A model generated the notes under the pieces. It was not told the origin of the DNA and ran no database searches. It saw only the letters and a list, made by a program, of their open reading frames with translations. Both the position numbers and the translations under genes were made by a program. Source: Palsa-1392 sp036493915 (GTDB lineage: Bacteria > Verrucomicrobiota > Verrucomicrobiia > Chthoniobacterales > UBA10450). From it: DNA of 5,391 bases. Below, piece after piece: positions 1 through 5,391 of this stretch; position 1 is the first letter of the stretch, and every line of letters begins with the position of its first letter. The DNA lies in the NCBI GenBank assembly GCA_036493915.1, contig DASXPA010000180.1:1-5391 (forward strand), read 5' to 3'.

Positions 1-1
1 C

Positions 2-247
2 GACATGCTCGCGCTGATCTTACGGCAAAGCCTCGCCGTGGTCGCGATCGGAGTTGCGCTCGGACTGCTCGCAGCCTTTGCGGGGACACGTCTCCTCGGC
101 AGCCTGCTCTACGGAGTCGCGCCTAACGACTTCCTCACCTACGCGGGCGTTGTGGCCTTGTTAGGCGGGGCGGCATTTTTCGCCAGCTACATCCCGGCGC
201 GTCGCGCCACCAAAGTCGATCCCATGGTCGCGCTCCGTTATGAGTAG
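2..247 (+). CDS. ADOP/MacB-family permease, C-terminal fragment (5' end outside window)
   Basis: This is the last ~81 codons of a permease gene; the frame is open to the left edge and ends at TAG 245-247, so the ATG at position 5 is most likely an internal Met and not the start. The fragment matches the C-termini of the two downstream permeases: a transmembrane helix (about VVAIGVALGLLAAFAG), a short extracytoplasmic link with the family-type LLYGVAPND segment, a final helix, and the closing IPARRATKVDPMVALRYE, which parallels the VNPMVTLRAE and VNPIVALRSE endings of its neighbours. It therefore represents the end of a second FtsX domain. The family lies in the cytoplasmic membrane; substrate is unknown. 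It is separated from the next permease by 132 bases and is on the same strand. Two copies of the 9-base dispersed word (121-129 and 158-166) lie inside it. The fragment alone could also be the end of a shorter, single-unit MacB/FtsX permease; a full-length ADOP is inferred from its neighbours. Confidence 0.9.
   Translation, partial: DMLALILRQSLAVVAIGVALGLLAAFAGTRLLGSLLYGVAPNDFLTYAGVVALLGGAAFFASYIPARRATKVDPMVALRYE
121..129 (-). repeat. Dispersed 9-base word TCGTTAGGC (exact)
   Basis: The top strand reads GCCTAACGA. It lies in the first permease fragment, where it is read in the phase (A)P-N-D, a codon phase not used by any other copy in the window. Confidence 0.75.
158..166 (+). repeat. Dispersed 9-base word, variant TTGTTAGGC
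   Basis: One mismatch to TCGTTAGGC (T for C at position 2). It is read as Leu-Leu-Gly with a TTA codon and lies only 28 bases after the inverse-orientation copy at 121-129, making the closest pair in the window. Confidence 0.7.
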
Positions 248-265
248 GCGCGCTTCAACTCTGGG

Positions 266-344
266 GAGCGCATGCGCCTCGCGTGCTGGTTGCGGCGCCC
301 TCGCCGCAACAGGCTTTGCAAAGTTCGCGAGGGCGCATGCGCTC
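266..344. repeat. Nested inverted repeat (possible cruciform or structured RNA element)
   Basis: An outer pair, 266-283 (GAGCGCATGCGCCTCGCG) and 326-344 (CGCGAGGGCGCATGCGCTC), is complementary over 18 pairs with one extra base in the right arm. Each outer arm also contains the 10-base perfect palindrome GCGCATGCGC (268-277, 333-342). Inside is a perfect 9-bp hairpin, GTTGCGGCG (289-297) and CGCCGCAAC (302-310), with a 4-base loop CCCT. It is followed by the perfect 10-base palindrome CTTTGCAAAG (314-323). A folded transcript would thus have an outer stem holding one strong hairpin. There is no T-run afterwards, so it is not a standard intrinsic terminator. It could be a small non-autonomous repeat element, a structured leader of the next gene, or a processing or attenuation site; the pairing is seen, the role is not known. 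Confidence 0.7.
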
Positions 345-355
345 TTCAGCCCTCT

Positions 356-364
356 GCCTAACGA
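356..364 (-). repeat. Dispersed 9-base word TCGTTAGGC (exact, intergenic)
   Basis: The top strand reads GCCTAACGA. It is outside any gene, 15 bases before the ATG of the second permease, so its conservation here cannot come from protein constraint. Confidence 0.75.
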
Positions 365-379
365 ACCCCGCTTCTCGCC

Positions 380-2791
380 ATGAATAATCTCCGTCTCGCC
401 ATCCGCACTTTGCTGAAGTCGCCCGGCTTCACTTGCGTCGCAATCCTCACTCTCGCCCTCGGGATTGGCGCGAACAGCGCGATCTTTTCTGTGATCGACG
501 CCGTCCTCCTCCGGCCGCTCCCGTATCCGAAGCCGGACCGGATCATGATCCTGAACGAGACGGATGCAAACCAGCCGGCGATCTCGATTTCGTTTCCCGA
601 TTATCTCGATTGGAGAAAGGACAACCGCGTCTTCCAGCAGCTCGCGATCACGCAGCGCAATTCCTACAACCTGAGCGGTGTGAAAGGTCGCGACGCGGAG
701 CAGGTTTCCGGCGCGGTTGTGACCGCGAACTTTTTTCGGGCCATCGGGCTGAAACCGGAGCTCGGTCGCGTCTTCACGGAAGCGGAAGATCGTGTCGGCG
801 GGCCGGCGCTCGCGGTCATCAGCGATCAACTTTGGCAACGCATCTTCGCGCGCGACCCGAAGATTCTCGGGCGTTCGCTCAATTTCGCGGGCGAGCTCTA
901 CACCGTCGTCGGAGTCATGCCGCCGCAGATGTTTTCGCCGCGCACGGTGGAAGTTTGGTTTCCGCTCATGCGCCGCTCGACGTCGATGGGCTGGCAGACG
1001 CGCGATAATCACCCCGGGCTCTTCGGCTGGGGACGTTTGCGCGACGGCGCGACCGTCGAACAGGCGCAGGCCGATATGAGCACGATCGCGGCCCGGCTCG
1101 AAAAAGCCTATCCGCAATCGAACGGCAAAGTCGGGGTGAAAGTAACCGAGCTGCTCGAGAATCAGGTCGGCGAATATCGGCAAAGTTTGCGCCTGCTCTT
1201 CGGCGCGGTCGCGGTCGTTCTTCTGATCGGTTGCGCCAATCTCGCCAATCTCCTCGCCGCGCGCGGGGCGGCGCGCTCGCGTGAGTTTGCCATCCGCATC
1301 GCGATCGGCGCGAGCCGCTGGCAGATCGTTAGGCAGCTGCTTATCGAAAGTCTCGTCCTCGCAGTTGCAGGCGGTTTGCTCGGACTTTGTTTCGCCGCCT
1401 GGGGTCGCGATCTGCTCGTGGCGCTTTCGCCGCACGATTCGAAACGTTTCGCGGAAACGCGCCTCGACGTCTGGGTGCTGCTTTACACTGGCGCGCTCGC
1501 GATCGGCACGAGCGTCCTCTTCGGTCTCTGGCCGGCTTGGAACGCTTCCCGCGCCAACGCGCAGATGGCGCTCAAAGCTGGCGCCCATGGCACTTCCGAC
1601 GCGCCCGCCGCGCGGCGTTCGCGCGAGCTGCTCATCATCGGCGAAGTCGCGCTCACTCTGATCCTGCTCAGCGCCGCGGCTTTGGTTTTGCAGAGCTTCG
1701 AAAAGGCGGCCTCGCTCTCGTTAGGCTACAACCCGGAGCATCTTCTCACCGCGCGCGTCGAGCTGCCGGATGCCGACTACAACACGCCAAAAGCGCTCAA
1801 CTTTTCCACGGCCGTCCTCGAAAAATTGCGCGCCATTCCCGGCGTCCGGGAAGCGGCGATCGCGACCAACCCGCCCCTCATGACCGGCTGGCAAACCGGC
1901 TTCCTTCCCGAAGGGATGGCGGAGCCGCCGCCCGGCCAGTTGCCGTCGTTCGAGATGACGGTGATCCAGGGCGACTACTTCAAAACGTTGGGCACGCCGA
2001 TTCTGCGCGGCCGCACCTTCACGCCGCAGGACGACAAGAAGTCGCCGCCGGTTCTGATTGTCGACCAGCTCTTCGCGCAGCGTTATTTCCCCGGGCAAGA
2101 TCCGCTCGGCAAACGCGTCCGCATGCAGGTCGATGGAAGCGGGCGAAAAATGCTCAGCATCGTCGGCGTCGTGCCGCACCTGAAGGTTTACGGCTTTGAG
2201 GAACAAAGCGGGCTGCCGCAGGCTTACATCCCGCAACGACAGGTCGCGCAAACCGGTCTCGTCCTGCTCGTCCGCAGTTCGTTAGGCGAGGAAGGTCTCG
2301 AGCGGACAATCCATCAGATCGTCGCCTCGATCGATTCGACGCAGCCGGTTTTTGAATTCCGCAGCATGGAAGCGCTCGTCGCGGACACCTGGGCGACGCC
2401 GCGCCTCATGGCCTTCCTGCTCTCGACCTTCGCCGGCCTCGCGCTCCTTCTCGCAGTCGTCGGCATTTACGGCGTGATGGCTTACAACGGCCAGCGCCGC
2501 ACGCGTGAGATCGGCGTCCGCCTCGCCCTCGGCGCGCGCCGCCGTCAGATCGCGACCATGATGCTGAGCCAGGGCGCGCGCCTCCTCGCTCTTGGCCTAA
2601 CGACCGGGTTGATCGGCATGCTCGCGGTCTCGCGGGTTATGCGGAGCGTGCTTTTCGAAGTCAACGTCGCCAACCCGGCGATCTATTGCACAGTTGGTCT
2701 CGTTCTCGCCGGAGCGGCGCTCGTCGCCTGCTGGATTCCGGCGCACCGCGCCTCGCGGGTCAACCCGATGGTCACTCTGCGCGCCGAATGA
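380..2791 (+). CDS. ADOP-family ABC-type permease (MacB/FtsX-like, duplicated)
   Basis: An 803-residue membrane permease of the ADOP type, about the usual length (~800). Domain order: helix 1 (~17-44, within KSPGFTCVAILTLALGIGAN); periplasmic MacB-type core (~45-265) with the family-type YTVVGVMPP segment; first FtsX domain with helices ~270-293, ~320-342 and ~365-387 and the cytoplasmic REFAIRIAIGASRWQIVRQL loop; then a repeat of the plan: helix ~416-440, second core ~441-674, second FtsX domain with helices ~677-702, ~732-755 and ~768-790 and the loop REIGVRLALGARRRQI. It ends WIPAHRASRVNPMVTLRAE. No Walker A/B or ABC signature is present, so it is a permease without its own ATPase. Related MacB proteins work from the periplasm outward with an ATPase and an outer-membrane partner; whether ADOPs do is unknown. 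The start is chosen because MNNLRLAIR aligns with MNDLRYALR at the start of the downstream paralogue; there is no clear Shine-Dalgarno. All TTA, CTA and AGG codons here fall inside the dispersed 9-base word. Confidence 0.95.
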   Translation: MNNLRLAIRTLLKSPGFTCVAILTLALGIGANSAIFSVIDAVLLRPLPYPKPDRIMILNETDANQPAISISFPDYLDWRKDNRVFQQLAITQRNSYNLSGVKGRDAEQVSGAVVTANFFRAIGLKPELGRVFTEAEDRVGGPALAVISDQLWQRIFARDPKILGRSLNFAGELYTVVGVMPPQMFSPRTVEVWFPLMRRSTSMGWQTRDNHPGLFGWGRLRDGATVEQAQADMSTIAARLEKAYPQSNGKVGVKVTELLENQVGEYRQSLRLLFGAVAVVLLIGCANLANLLAARGAARSREFAIRIAIGASRWQIVRQLLIESLVLAVAGGLLGLCFAAWGRDLLVALSPHDSKRFAETRLDVWVLLYTGALAIGTSVLFGLWPAWNASRANAQMALKAGAHGTSDAPAARRSRELLIIGEVALTLILLSAAALVLQSFEKAASLSLGYNPEHLLTARVELPDADYNTPKALNFSTAVLEKLRAIPGVREAAIATNPPLMTGWQTGFLPEGMAEPPPGQLPSFEMTVIQGDYFKTLGTPILRGRTFTPQDDKKSPPVLIVDQLFAQRYFPGQDPLGKRVRMQVDGSGRKMLSIVGVVPHLKVYGFEEQSGLPQAYIPQRQVAQTGLVLLVRSSLGEEGLERTIHQIVASIDSTQPVFEFRSMEALVADTWATPRLMAFLLSTFAGLALLLAVVGIYGVMAYNGQRRTREIGVRLALGARRRQIATMMLSQGARLLALGLTTGLIGMLAVSRVMRSVLFEVNVANPAIYCTVGLVLAGAALVACWIPAHRASRVNPMVTLRAE
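1326..1334 (+). repeat. Dispersed 9-base word TCGTTAGGC (exact)
   Basis: It lies within the first FtsX loop of the second permease, read I-V-R. It supplies the only AGG arginine codon I find in that gene. Confidence 0.75.
1718..1726 (+). repeat. Dispersed 9-base word TCGTTAGGC (exact)
   Basis: It is read Ser-Leu-Gly (TCG TTA GGC) just after the mid-protein helix of the second permease; TTA is one of only two in the gene, both within this word. Confidence 0.75.
2279..2287 (+). repeat. Dispersed 9-base word TCGTTAGGC (exact)
   Basis: It is read Ser-Leu-Gly in the second periplasmic core of the second permease, the other TTA codon of this gene. Confidence 0.75.
2595..2603 (-). repeat. Dispersed 9-base word TCGTTAGGC (exact)
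   Basis: The top strand GCCTAACGA is read Gly-Leu-Thr with CTA, the only CTA leucine codon I find in the second permease. Confidence 0.75.
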
Positions 2792-2800
2792 AAACGCTCC

Positions 2801-2809
2801 ACCTAACGA
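2801..2809 (-). repeat. Dispersed 9-base word, variant (top strand ACCTAACGA, intergenic)
   Basis: Eight of nine bases match GCCTAACGA (A for G at the first base). It lies 9 bases after the stop of the second permease, in non-coding DNA. Confidence 0.6.
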
Positions 2810-2831
2810 ATGTAGGACAAGCGATGAAAAC

Positions 2832-2910
2832 TGTCATCCTGAGCGGACCGAAGGACCTCCCGAGCGCTCCTAAACCTGACGTGAGGTCCTTCGCTTCGTT
2901 CAGGATGACA
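2832..2910. repeat. Intergenic REP/MITE-like inverted repeat, 28-base arms
   Basis: The left arm 2832-2859 and right arm 2883-2910 are reverse complements over 28 bases with three mismatches. Each has the outer block TGTCATCCTGA and inner block CGAAGGACCTC, joined by a six-base segment where the mismatches sit (GCGGAC against ACGAAG). The loop is 23 bases (2860-2882) and contains a small palindrome GAGCGCTC (2862-2869). The arms resemble GTCATCCTGAGC...GAAGGACCT repeats that I recall from intergenic DNA of several soil bacteria; this is recollection, not a search. No transposase and no clear target-site duplication is seen. In a transcript it would form a long, stable hairpin that could protect or separate the upstream message, but there is no T-run for intrinsic termination. 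Confidence 0.8.
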
Positions 2911-2935
2911 ACTTGAAAGCGCCACCAAATTTACC

Positions 2936-5383
2936 ATGAACGACCTTCGCTACGCTCTTCGTCAGTTCCGCAAATCGCCCGGTTTCGCGCTCGTCGCCAT
3001 CGCCACCCTCGCACTCGGGATTGGCGCGAACACCGCCATCTTCAGTGTCGTCGATGCCATCCTCCTTCGGCCGCTACCGTTTCCGCAGAGCAATCAGTTG
3101 GTCACGGTTTGGCAGACGAACCCGGAGGTGGCCAAGATGGGCTTCCCCCTCGGGCCTGCCAGCGTGCCCGACTTTCAGGATTGGCGCGCGCAGGGAAAAA
3201 GTTTTGTGGCGCTTTCCGCCCTCGAGGGCTGGACGGCAAACCTGACCGGTCAGGAGGAAGCGGAGCGGCTCCTCGGCGCGCGCGTCTCGGCCAATCTCTT
3301 TTCGCTTCTGCGGGTCCAGCCGATTCTCGGACGCGGGTTTGTTGAGGGCGAAGATCAACCCGGACGCGGCCACGTCGCCGTCCTCAGTGCGGAATTGTGG
3401 CAACGCCGTTTCGGCGGCGACCCCACTATCATCGGGCGAAAGCTGATTCTCGATCAGGAACCCTACACCGTCGTGGGAGTGATGCCGCCGCACTTCCGTT
3501 TCCCGAGCGACACGGGGATGCCGGCTTACATGACTTTCGGGGATCGCTGCGAAATCTGGGCGCCCTTCGTGCCTGAAGCGCGACGAGTGAAAAACCGGGG
3601 GGCGCATAACCTCGCGGTCGTCGCGCGGCTCAAGCCGGGCGTCAGCCTAACGAGTGCGCAGACGGAGATGAACACGCTCGCGGCGCGTTTCGCGCAGCAG
3701 TATCCGGATTCAAACAAGGATTGGGGAATTCAAGTCGTCTCGTTGCAGAAGCAAGCCGCCGCGGGCAGCGAACGCACACTCACCATCCTGATGTGCGCCG
3801 TCGGCTGCATTCTCCTCATCGCCTCCGCCAACGTCGCCAACCTCCTTCTCGCTCGCGGACTCGGACGGCAAAAAGAAATCGCCATCCGTCGCGCGCTCGG
3901 GGCGAGCCGCTCGCGCATCGTCCGCCAGCTCCTCACCGAAAGCGTCCTTCTCGCGCTTATCGGAGGATTGTTAGGCACTTTCCTCGCCATCTGGGGCACT
4001 GAGCTTTTGCTCGCGATCGCTCCGGCGAGTTTGCCGCGCCTGAGCGAAGTGCGCATCGATGGGGGCGTCCTTGTCTTCACCGTCCTCGTTGCGCTCGCCA
4101 CCGGATTGCTCTTCGGCCTCGCGCCCGCTCTGCAATCGTCGCGCCTTGGCTTGAGCGAGAAGTTGAAGGAAGGCGACCGTGGCTCGACCGCCGGTCACGT
4201 CCGCTTGCGCAGCGGCTTGATCGTCTCCGAAGTCGCGCTCGCGCTCATGCTTCTGATCGCGGCCGGTTTGTTGATCGAAAGTTTCGCCCAACTCGCGCGT
4301 GTCCAGCCGGGCTTCAATCCCGAGAGCGTTCTCACTTTCAATGTCGCGCTGCCCGACAATCCTTATCGGGATCGCGCCAAGGCAAGCGCCTTCATTCAAG
4401 AGGTCGTTAGGCGAATCAAGGATTTGCCCGGAGTGAAATCCGCCGCCGCCGGAAGTGTGCTCCCTCTGAGCGGCGCCGAAGAGGTGGACGGATTCGAGAT
4501 CGAAGGCCGGCCCAAATCCCCGCGAGGCCAGGAGCCGACCGCCAACTTCCGCTGGGTGACGCCGGATTACTTTCGCACCTTGCAAATTCCTCTCGAGCGC
4601 GGGCGCGTCTTTACCGCGCACGACAACAAAGATGCGCCGGCGGTCGCGATCATCGATCAAACGATGGCCCGCCTTTATTTCCCCGGCGTCAATCCGATCG
4701 GCCAGCGCTTCGCGGGCAAGGACGAGAAGAAGCGGCCGCGGCCGCGCGAAATCGTCGGCATCGTCGGCGATGTGCGCCATGAGTCGCTCGGGGCGAAACC
4801 CGCGCCGCACATTTATTTCCCGCACGCCCAGGAAGGCGTCGGGCTCATGACGGTCGCGGTGCGGAGCGCCGGGACGCAGCCGACCGCGCTCCTCGCGCTC
4901 GTTAGGCGCGAAGTCGCCGCGGTCGACCCGAACGTGCCCATCGCCGACATCCGCACGATGAAGCAAATGGTCGCGTCGTCGGTCGCGCCCTGGCGTTTCA
5001 CGATGTCGCTTCTGAGCGCGTTCGCCGGGGTCGCGTTGCTTCTCGCCAGCGTCGGCATCTACGGCGTTCTCGCTTATTCGGTCAATCAACGACGGCGCGA
5101 GATCGGAATCCGGATGTCGTTAGGCGCGCAACCCCGCGACCTCCTCCAGCTTTTCCTCAGCCAGGGAATGAGGGTGACGCTGCTCGGTATTGTCATCGGT
5201 CTGGGCGGCGCGTGGGCGGTCACCCGCATCATGCGCAGCCTTCTCTATTCCGTGAGCCCGACCGATCCGTTGGTCTTTCTCGCGGTCCCACTGGCCTTCG
5301 CCGCGATCGCGCTCCTCGCCAGTTTCTTCCCCGCGCGCAAAGCATCGCGGGTCAACCCGATCGTCGCCCTGCGCAGCGAATGA
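2936..5383 (+). CDS. ADOP-family ABC-type permease (MacB/FtsX-like, duplicated)
   Basis: An 815-residue membrane permease, paralogous along its whole length to the gene at 380-2791. Order: helix 1 (~16-44, ALVAIATLALGIGANTAIFS); periplasmic core (~45-275) with YTVVGVMPPHFRFP and the ADOP-like AHNLAVVARLKPGV segment; FtsX domain with helices ~280-308, ~330-352 and ~378-399 and the loop KEIAIRRALGASRSRIVRQL (313-332); second-half helix ~428-451; second core (~452-686); second FtsX domain with helices ~689-714, ~735-757 and ~778-800 and the loop REIGIRMSLGAQPRDL. The ending FFPARKASRVNPIVALRSE is typical. It differs from its neighbour mainly in the periplasmic parts, including a longer stretch around DTGMPAYMTFGDRCEIWAP, so the two probably handle or sense different partners (inference). 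No ATP-binding motif is present. The start follows the conserved MNDLRYALRQFRKSPGF pattern. It could share a transcript with the upstream permease, but the hairpin between them may uncouple the two. Substrate is unknown. Confidence 0.95.
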   Translation: MNDLRYALRQFRKSPGFALVAIATLALGIGANTAIFSVVDAILLRPLPFPQSNQLVTVWQTNPEVAKMGFPLGPASVPDFQDWRAQGKSFVALSALEGWTANLTGQEEAERLLGARVSANLFSLLRVQPILGRGFVEGEDQPGRGHVAVLSAELWQRRFGGDPTIIGRKLILDQEPYTVVGVMPPHFRFPSDTGMPAYMTFGDRCEIWAPFVPEARRVKNRGAHNLAVVARLKPGVSLTSAQTEMNTLAARFAQQYPDSNKDWGIQVVSLQKQAAAGSERTLTILMCAVGCILLIASANVANLLLARGLGRQKEIAIRRALGASRSRIVRQLLTESVLLALIGGLLGTFLAIWGTELLLAIAPASLPRLSEVRIDGGVLVFTVLVALATGLLFGLAPALQSSRLGLSEKLKEGDRGSTAGHVRLRSGLIVSEVALALMLLIAAGLLIESFAQLARVQPGFNPESVLTFNVALPDNPYRDRAKASAFIQEVVRRIKDLPGVKSAAAGSVLPLSGAEEVDGFEIEGRPKSPRGQEPTANFRWVTPDYFRTLQIPLERGRVFTAHDNKDAPAVAIIDQTMARLYFPGVNPIGQRFAGKDEKKRPRPREIVGIVGDVRHESLGAKPAPHIYFPHAQEGVGLMTVAVRSAGTQPTALLALVRREVAAVDPNVPIADIRTMKQMVASSVAPWRFTMSLLSAFAGVALLLASVGIYGVLAYSVNQRRREIGIRMSLGAQPRDLLQLFLSQGMRVTLLGIVIGLGGAWAVTRIMRSLLYSVSPTDPLVFLAVPLAFAAIALLASFFPARKASRVNPIVALRSE
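3645..3653 (-). repeat. Dispersed 9-base word TCGTTAGGC (exact)
   Basis: The top strand GCCTAACGA is read Ser-Leu-Thr with a CTA codon, directly after the RLKPGV segment of the third permease. Confidence 0.75.
3968..3976 (+). repeat. Dispersed 9-base word, variant TTGTTAGGC
   Basis: Same one-base variant as at 158-166, read Leu-Leu-Gly in the GGLLGT helix segment of the third permease. Confidence 0.7.
4404..4412 (+). repeat. Dispersed 9-base word TCGTTAGGC (exact)
   Basis: It is read V-V-R with an AGG arginine codon in the second periplasmic core of the third permease. Confidence 0.75.
4899..4907 (+). repeat. Dispersed 9-base word TCGTTAGGC (exact)
   Basis: It is read L-V-R with an AGG arginine codon, again in the second periplasmic core of the third permease. 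Confidence 0.75.
5117..5125 (+). repeat. Dispersed 9-base word TCGTTAGGC (exact)
   Basis: It is read Ser-Leu-Gly in the conserved SLGAQPRD loop of the last FtsX domain. At the matching SLGA/ALGA sites of the other FtsX loops the leucine codon is CTC (for example 2525-2530), so the word is not required by the protein motif. Confidence 0.75.
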
Positions 5384-5391
5384 AAGCTCTC

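Larger units (their letters stand above)
248..379. other. Intergenic gap with nested inverted repeats
   Basis: These 132 bases separate the first and second permeases. About 80 of them (266-344) are occupied by a set of nested and adjacent inverted repeats, listed separately. The remainder carries one copy of the 9-base dispersed word (356-364). I see no convincing sigma-70 promoter, no T-tract terminator and no clear Shine-Dalgarno sequence before the ATG at 380. Confidence 0.6.
2792..2935. other. Intergenic gap with long imperfect hairpin
   Basis: These 144 bases separate the second and third permeases. They hold one variant copy of the dispersed 9-base word 9 bases after the stop codon (2801-2809) and the long inverted repeat at 2832-2910. 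The last 25 bases before the ATG at 2936 are comparatively A-rich and contain no clear Shine-Dalgarno. I see no convincing promoter. The 76-codon open frame that runs from inside the permease gene through this gap simply translates the repeat and is not a gene. Confidence 0.6.

Noticed and set aside
243..251. GAGTAGGCG at the end of the first permease as a copy of the dispersed word
   Set aside because: It shares only TAGGC with the word and has three mismatches at its other positions.
161..1588. 475-codon open frame on the minus strand
   Set aside because: It lies opposite the permease gene and the gap, has Arg/Asp/Glu/Ala-rich composition without domains or helices, and is the usual shadow frame of a GC-rich gene. 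The plus-strand protein aligns with a paralogue.
1387..2199. 270-codon plus-strand open frame inside the second permease
   Set aside because: It is an Arg/Ala/His-rich out-of-frame translation wholly within a well-supported gene.
2869..2877. CCTAAACCT in the loop of the 2832-2910 hairpin as another copy of the dispersed word
   Set aside because: It has an extra A and lacks the G of CCTAACGA, so it does not meet the one-mismatch limit.
2686..2916. Small open frame running from the permease end through the gap
   Set aside because: It overlaps the permease C-terminus out of frame, and its tail is a translation of the inverted repeat.
2913..2935. TTGAAA before the third permease as a -35 promoter box
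   Set aside because: With normal spacing the -10 box would fall at or past the start codon, and no fitting -10 sequence is present.
3971..5089. 372-codon open frame on the minus strand
   Set aside because: It is the same type of charged low-complexity shadow opposite the third permease; no family features are seen.
1856..5310. HIP1-like palindrome GCGATCGC at 1856, 4013 and 5303
   Set aside because: Three copies in GC-rich coding DNA are only mildly more than expected, and CGCGATC-type strings are frequent here through Ala/Ile codons. They are far weaker than the TCGTTAGGC signal.

Overview
The window comes from a GC-rich bacterial chromosome (roughly 60-65% GC by eye). It is almost entirely filled by three same-strand genes for ADOP-type permeases (acidobacterial duplicated orphan permeases, MacB/FtsX-like membrane proteins). 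Large ADOP families are best known from Acidobacteriota but also occur in other soil phyla such as Verrucomicrobiota, so the gene content points to a soil-type bacterium without fixing the phylum. No rRNA, tRNA, CRISPR, transposase or phage gene is visible.

Layout: 2-247 is the last ~81 codons of a first permease whose body lies upstream. 248-379 is a gap dominated by nested inverted repeats. 380-2791 is a complete 803-residue permease. 2792-2935 is a gap containing a long imperfect hairpin (2832-2910) that looks like a dispersed intergenic repeat. 2936-5383 is a second complete permease of 815 residues. The last 8 bases are non-coding. The two complete proteins share the same two-fold plan: N-terminal helix, periplasmic MacB-type core, three-helix FtsX domain, then the same again. 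They align end to end. No ABC ATPase, membrane-fusion protein or PadR-type regulator is present, so substrate and energy source cannot be read from this window.

The most striking signal is not a gene. A 9-base non-palindromic word, TCGTTAGGC (complement GCCTAACGA), occurs 10 times exactly and 3 more times with one mismatch in 5.4 kb, in both orientations. It lies in all three permease genes and both gaps, and in three different codon phases, where it accounts for nearly all the rare TTA, CTA and AGG codons. It behaves like a genome-wide short signal, such as a DNA-uptake sequence, a chromosome-maintenance signal or a modification-linked word, rather than something demanded by the proteins.
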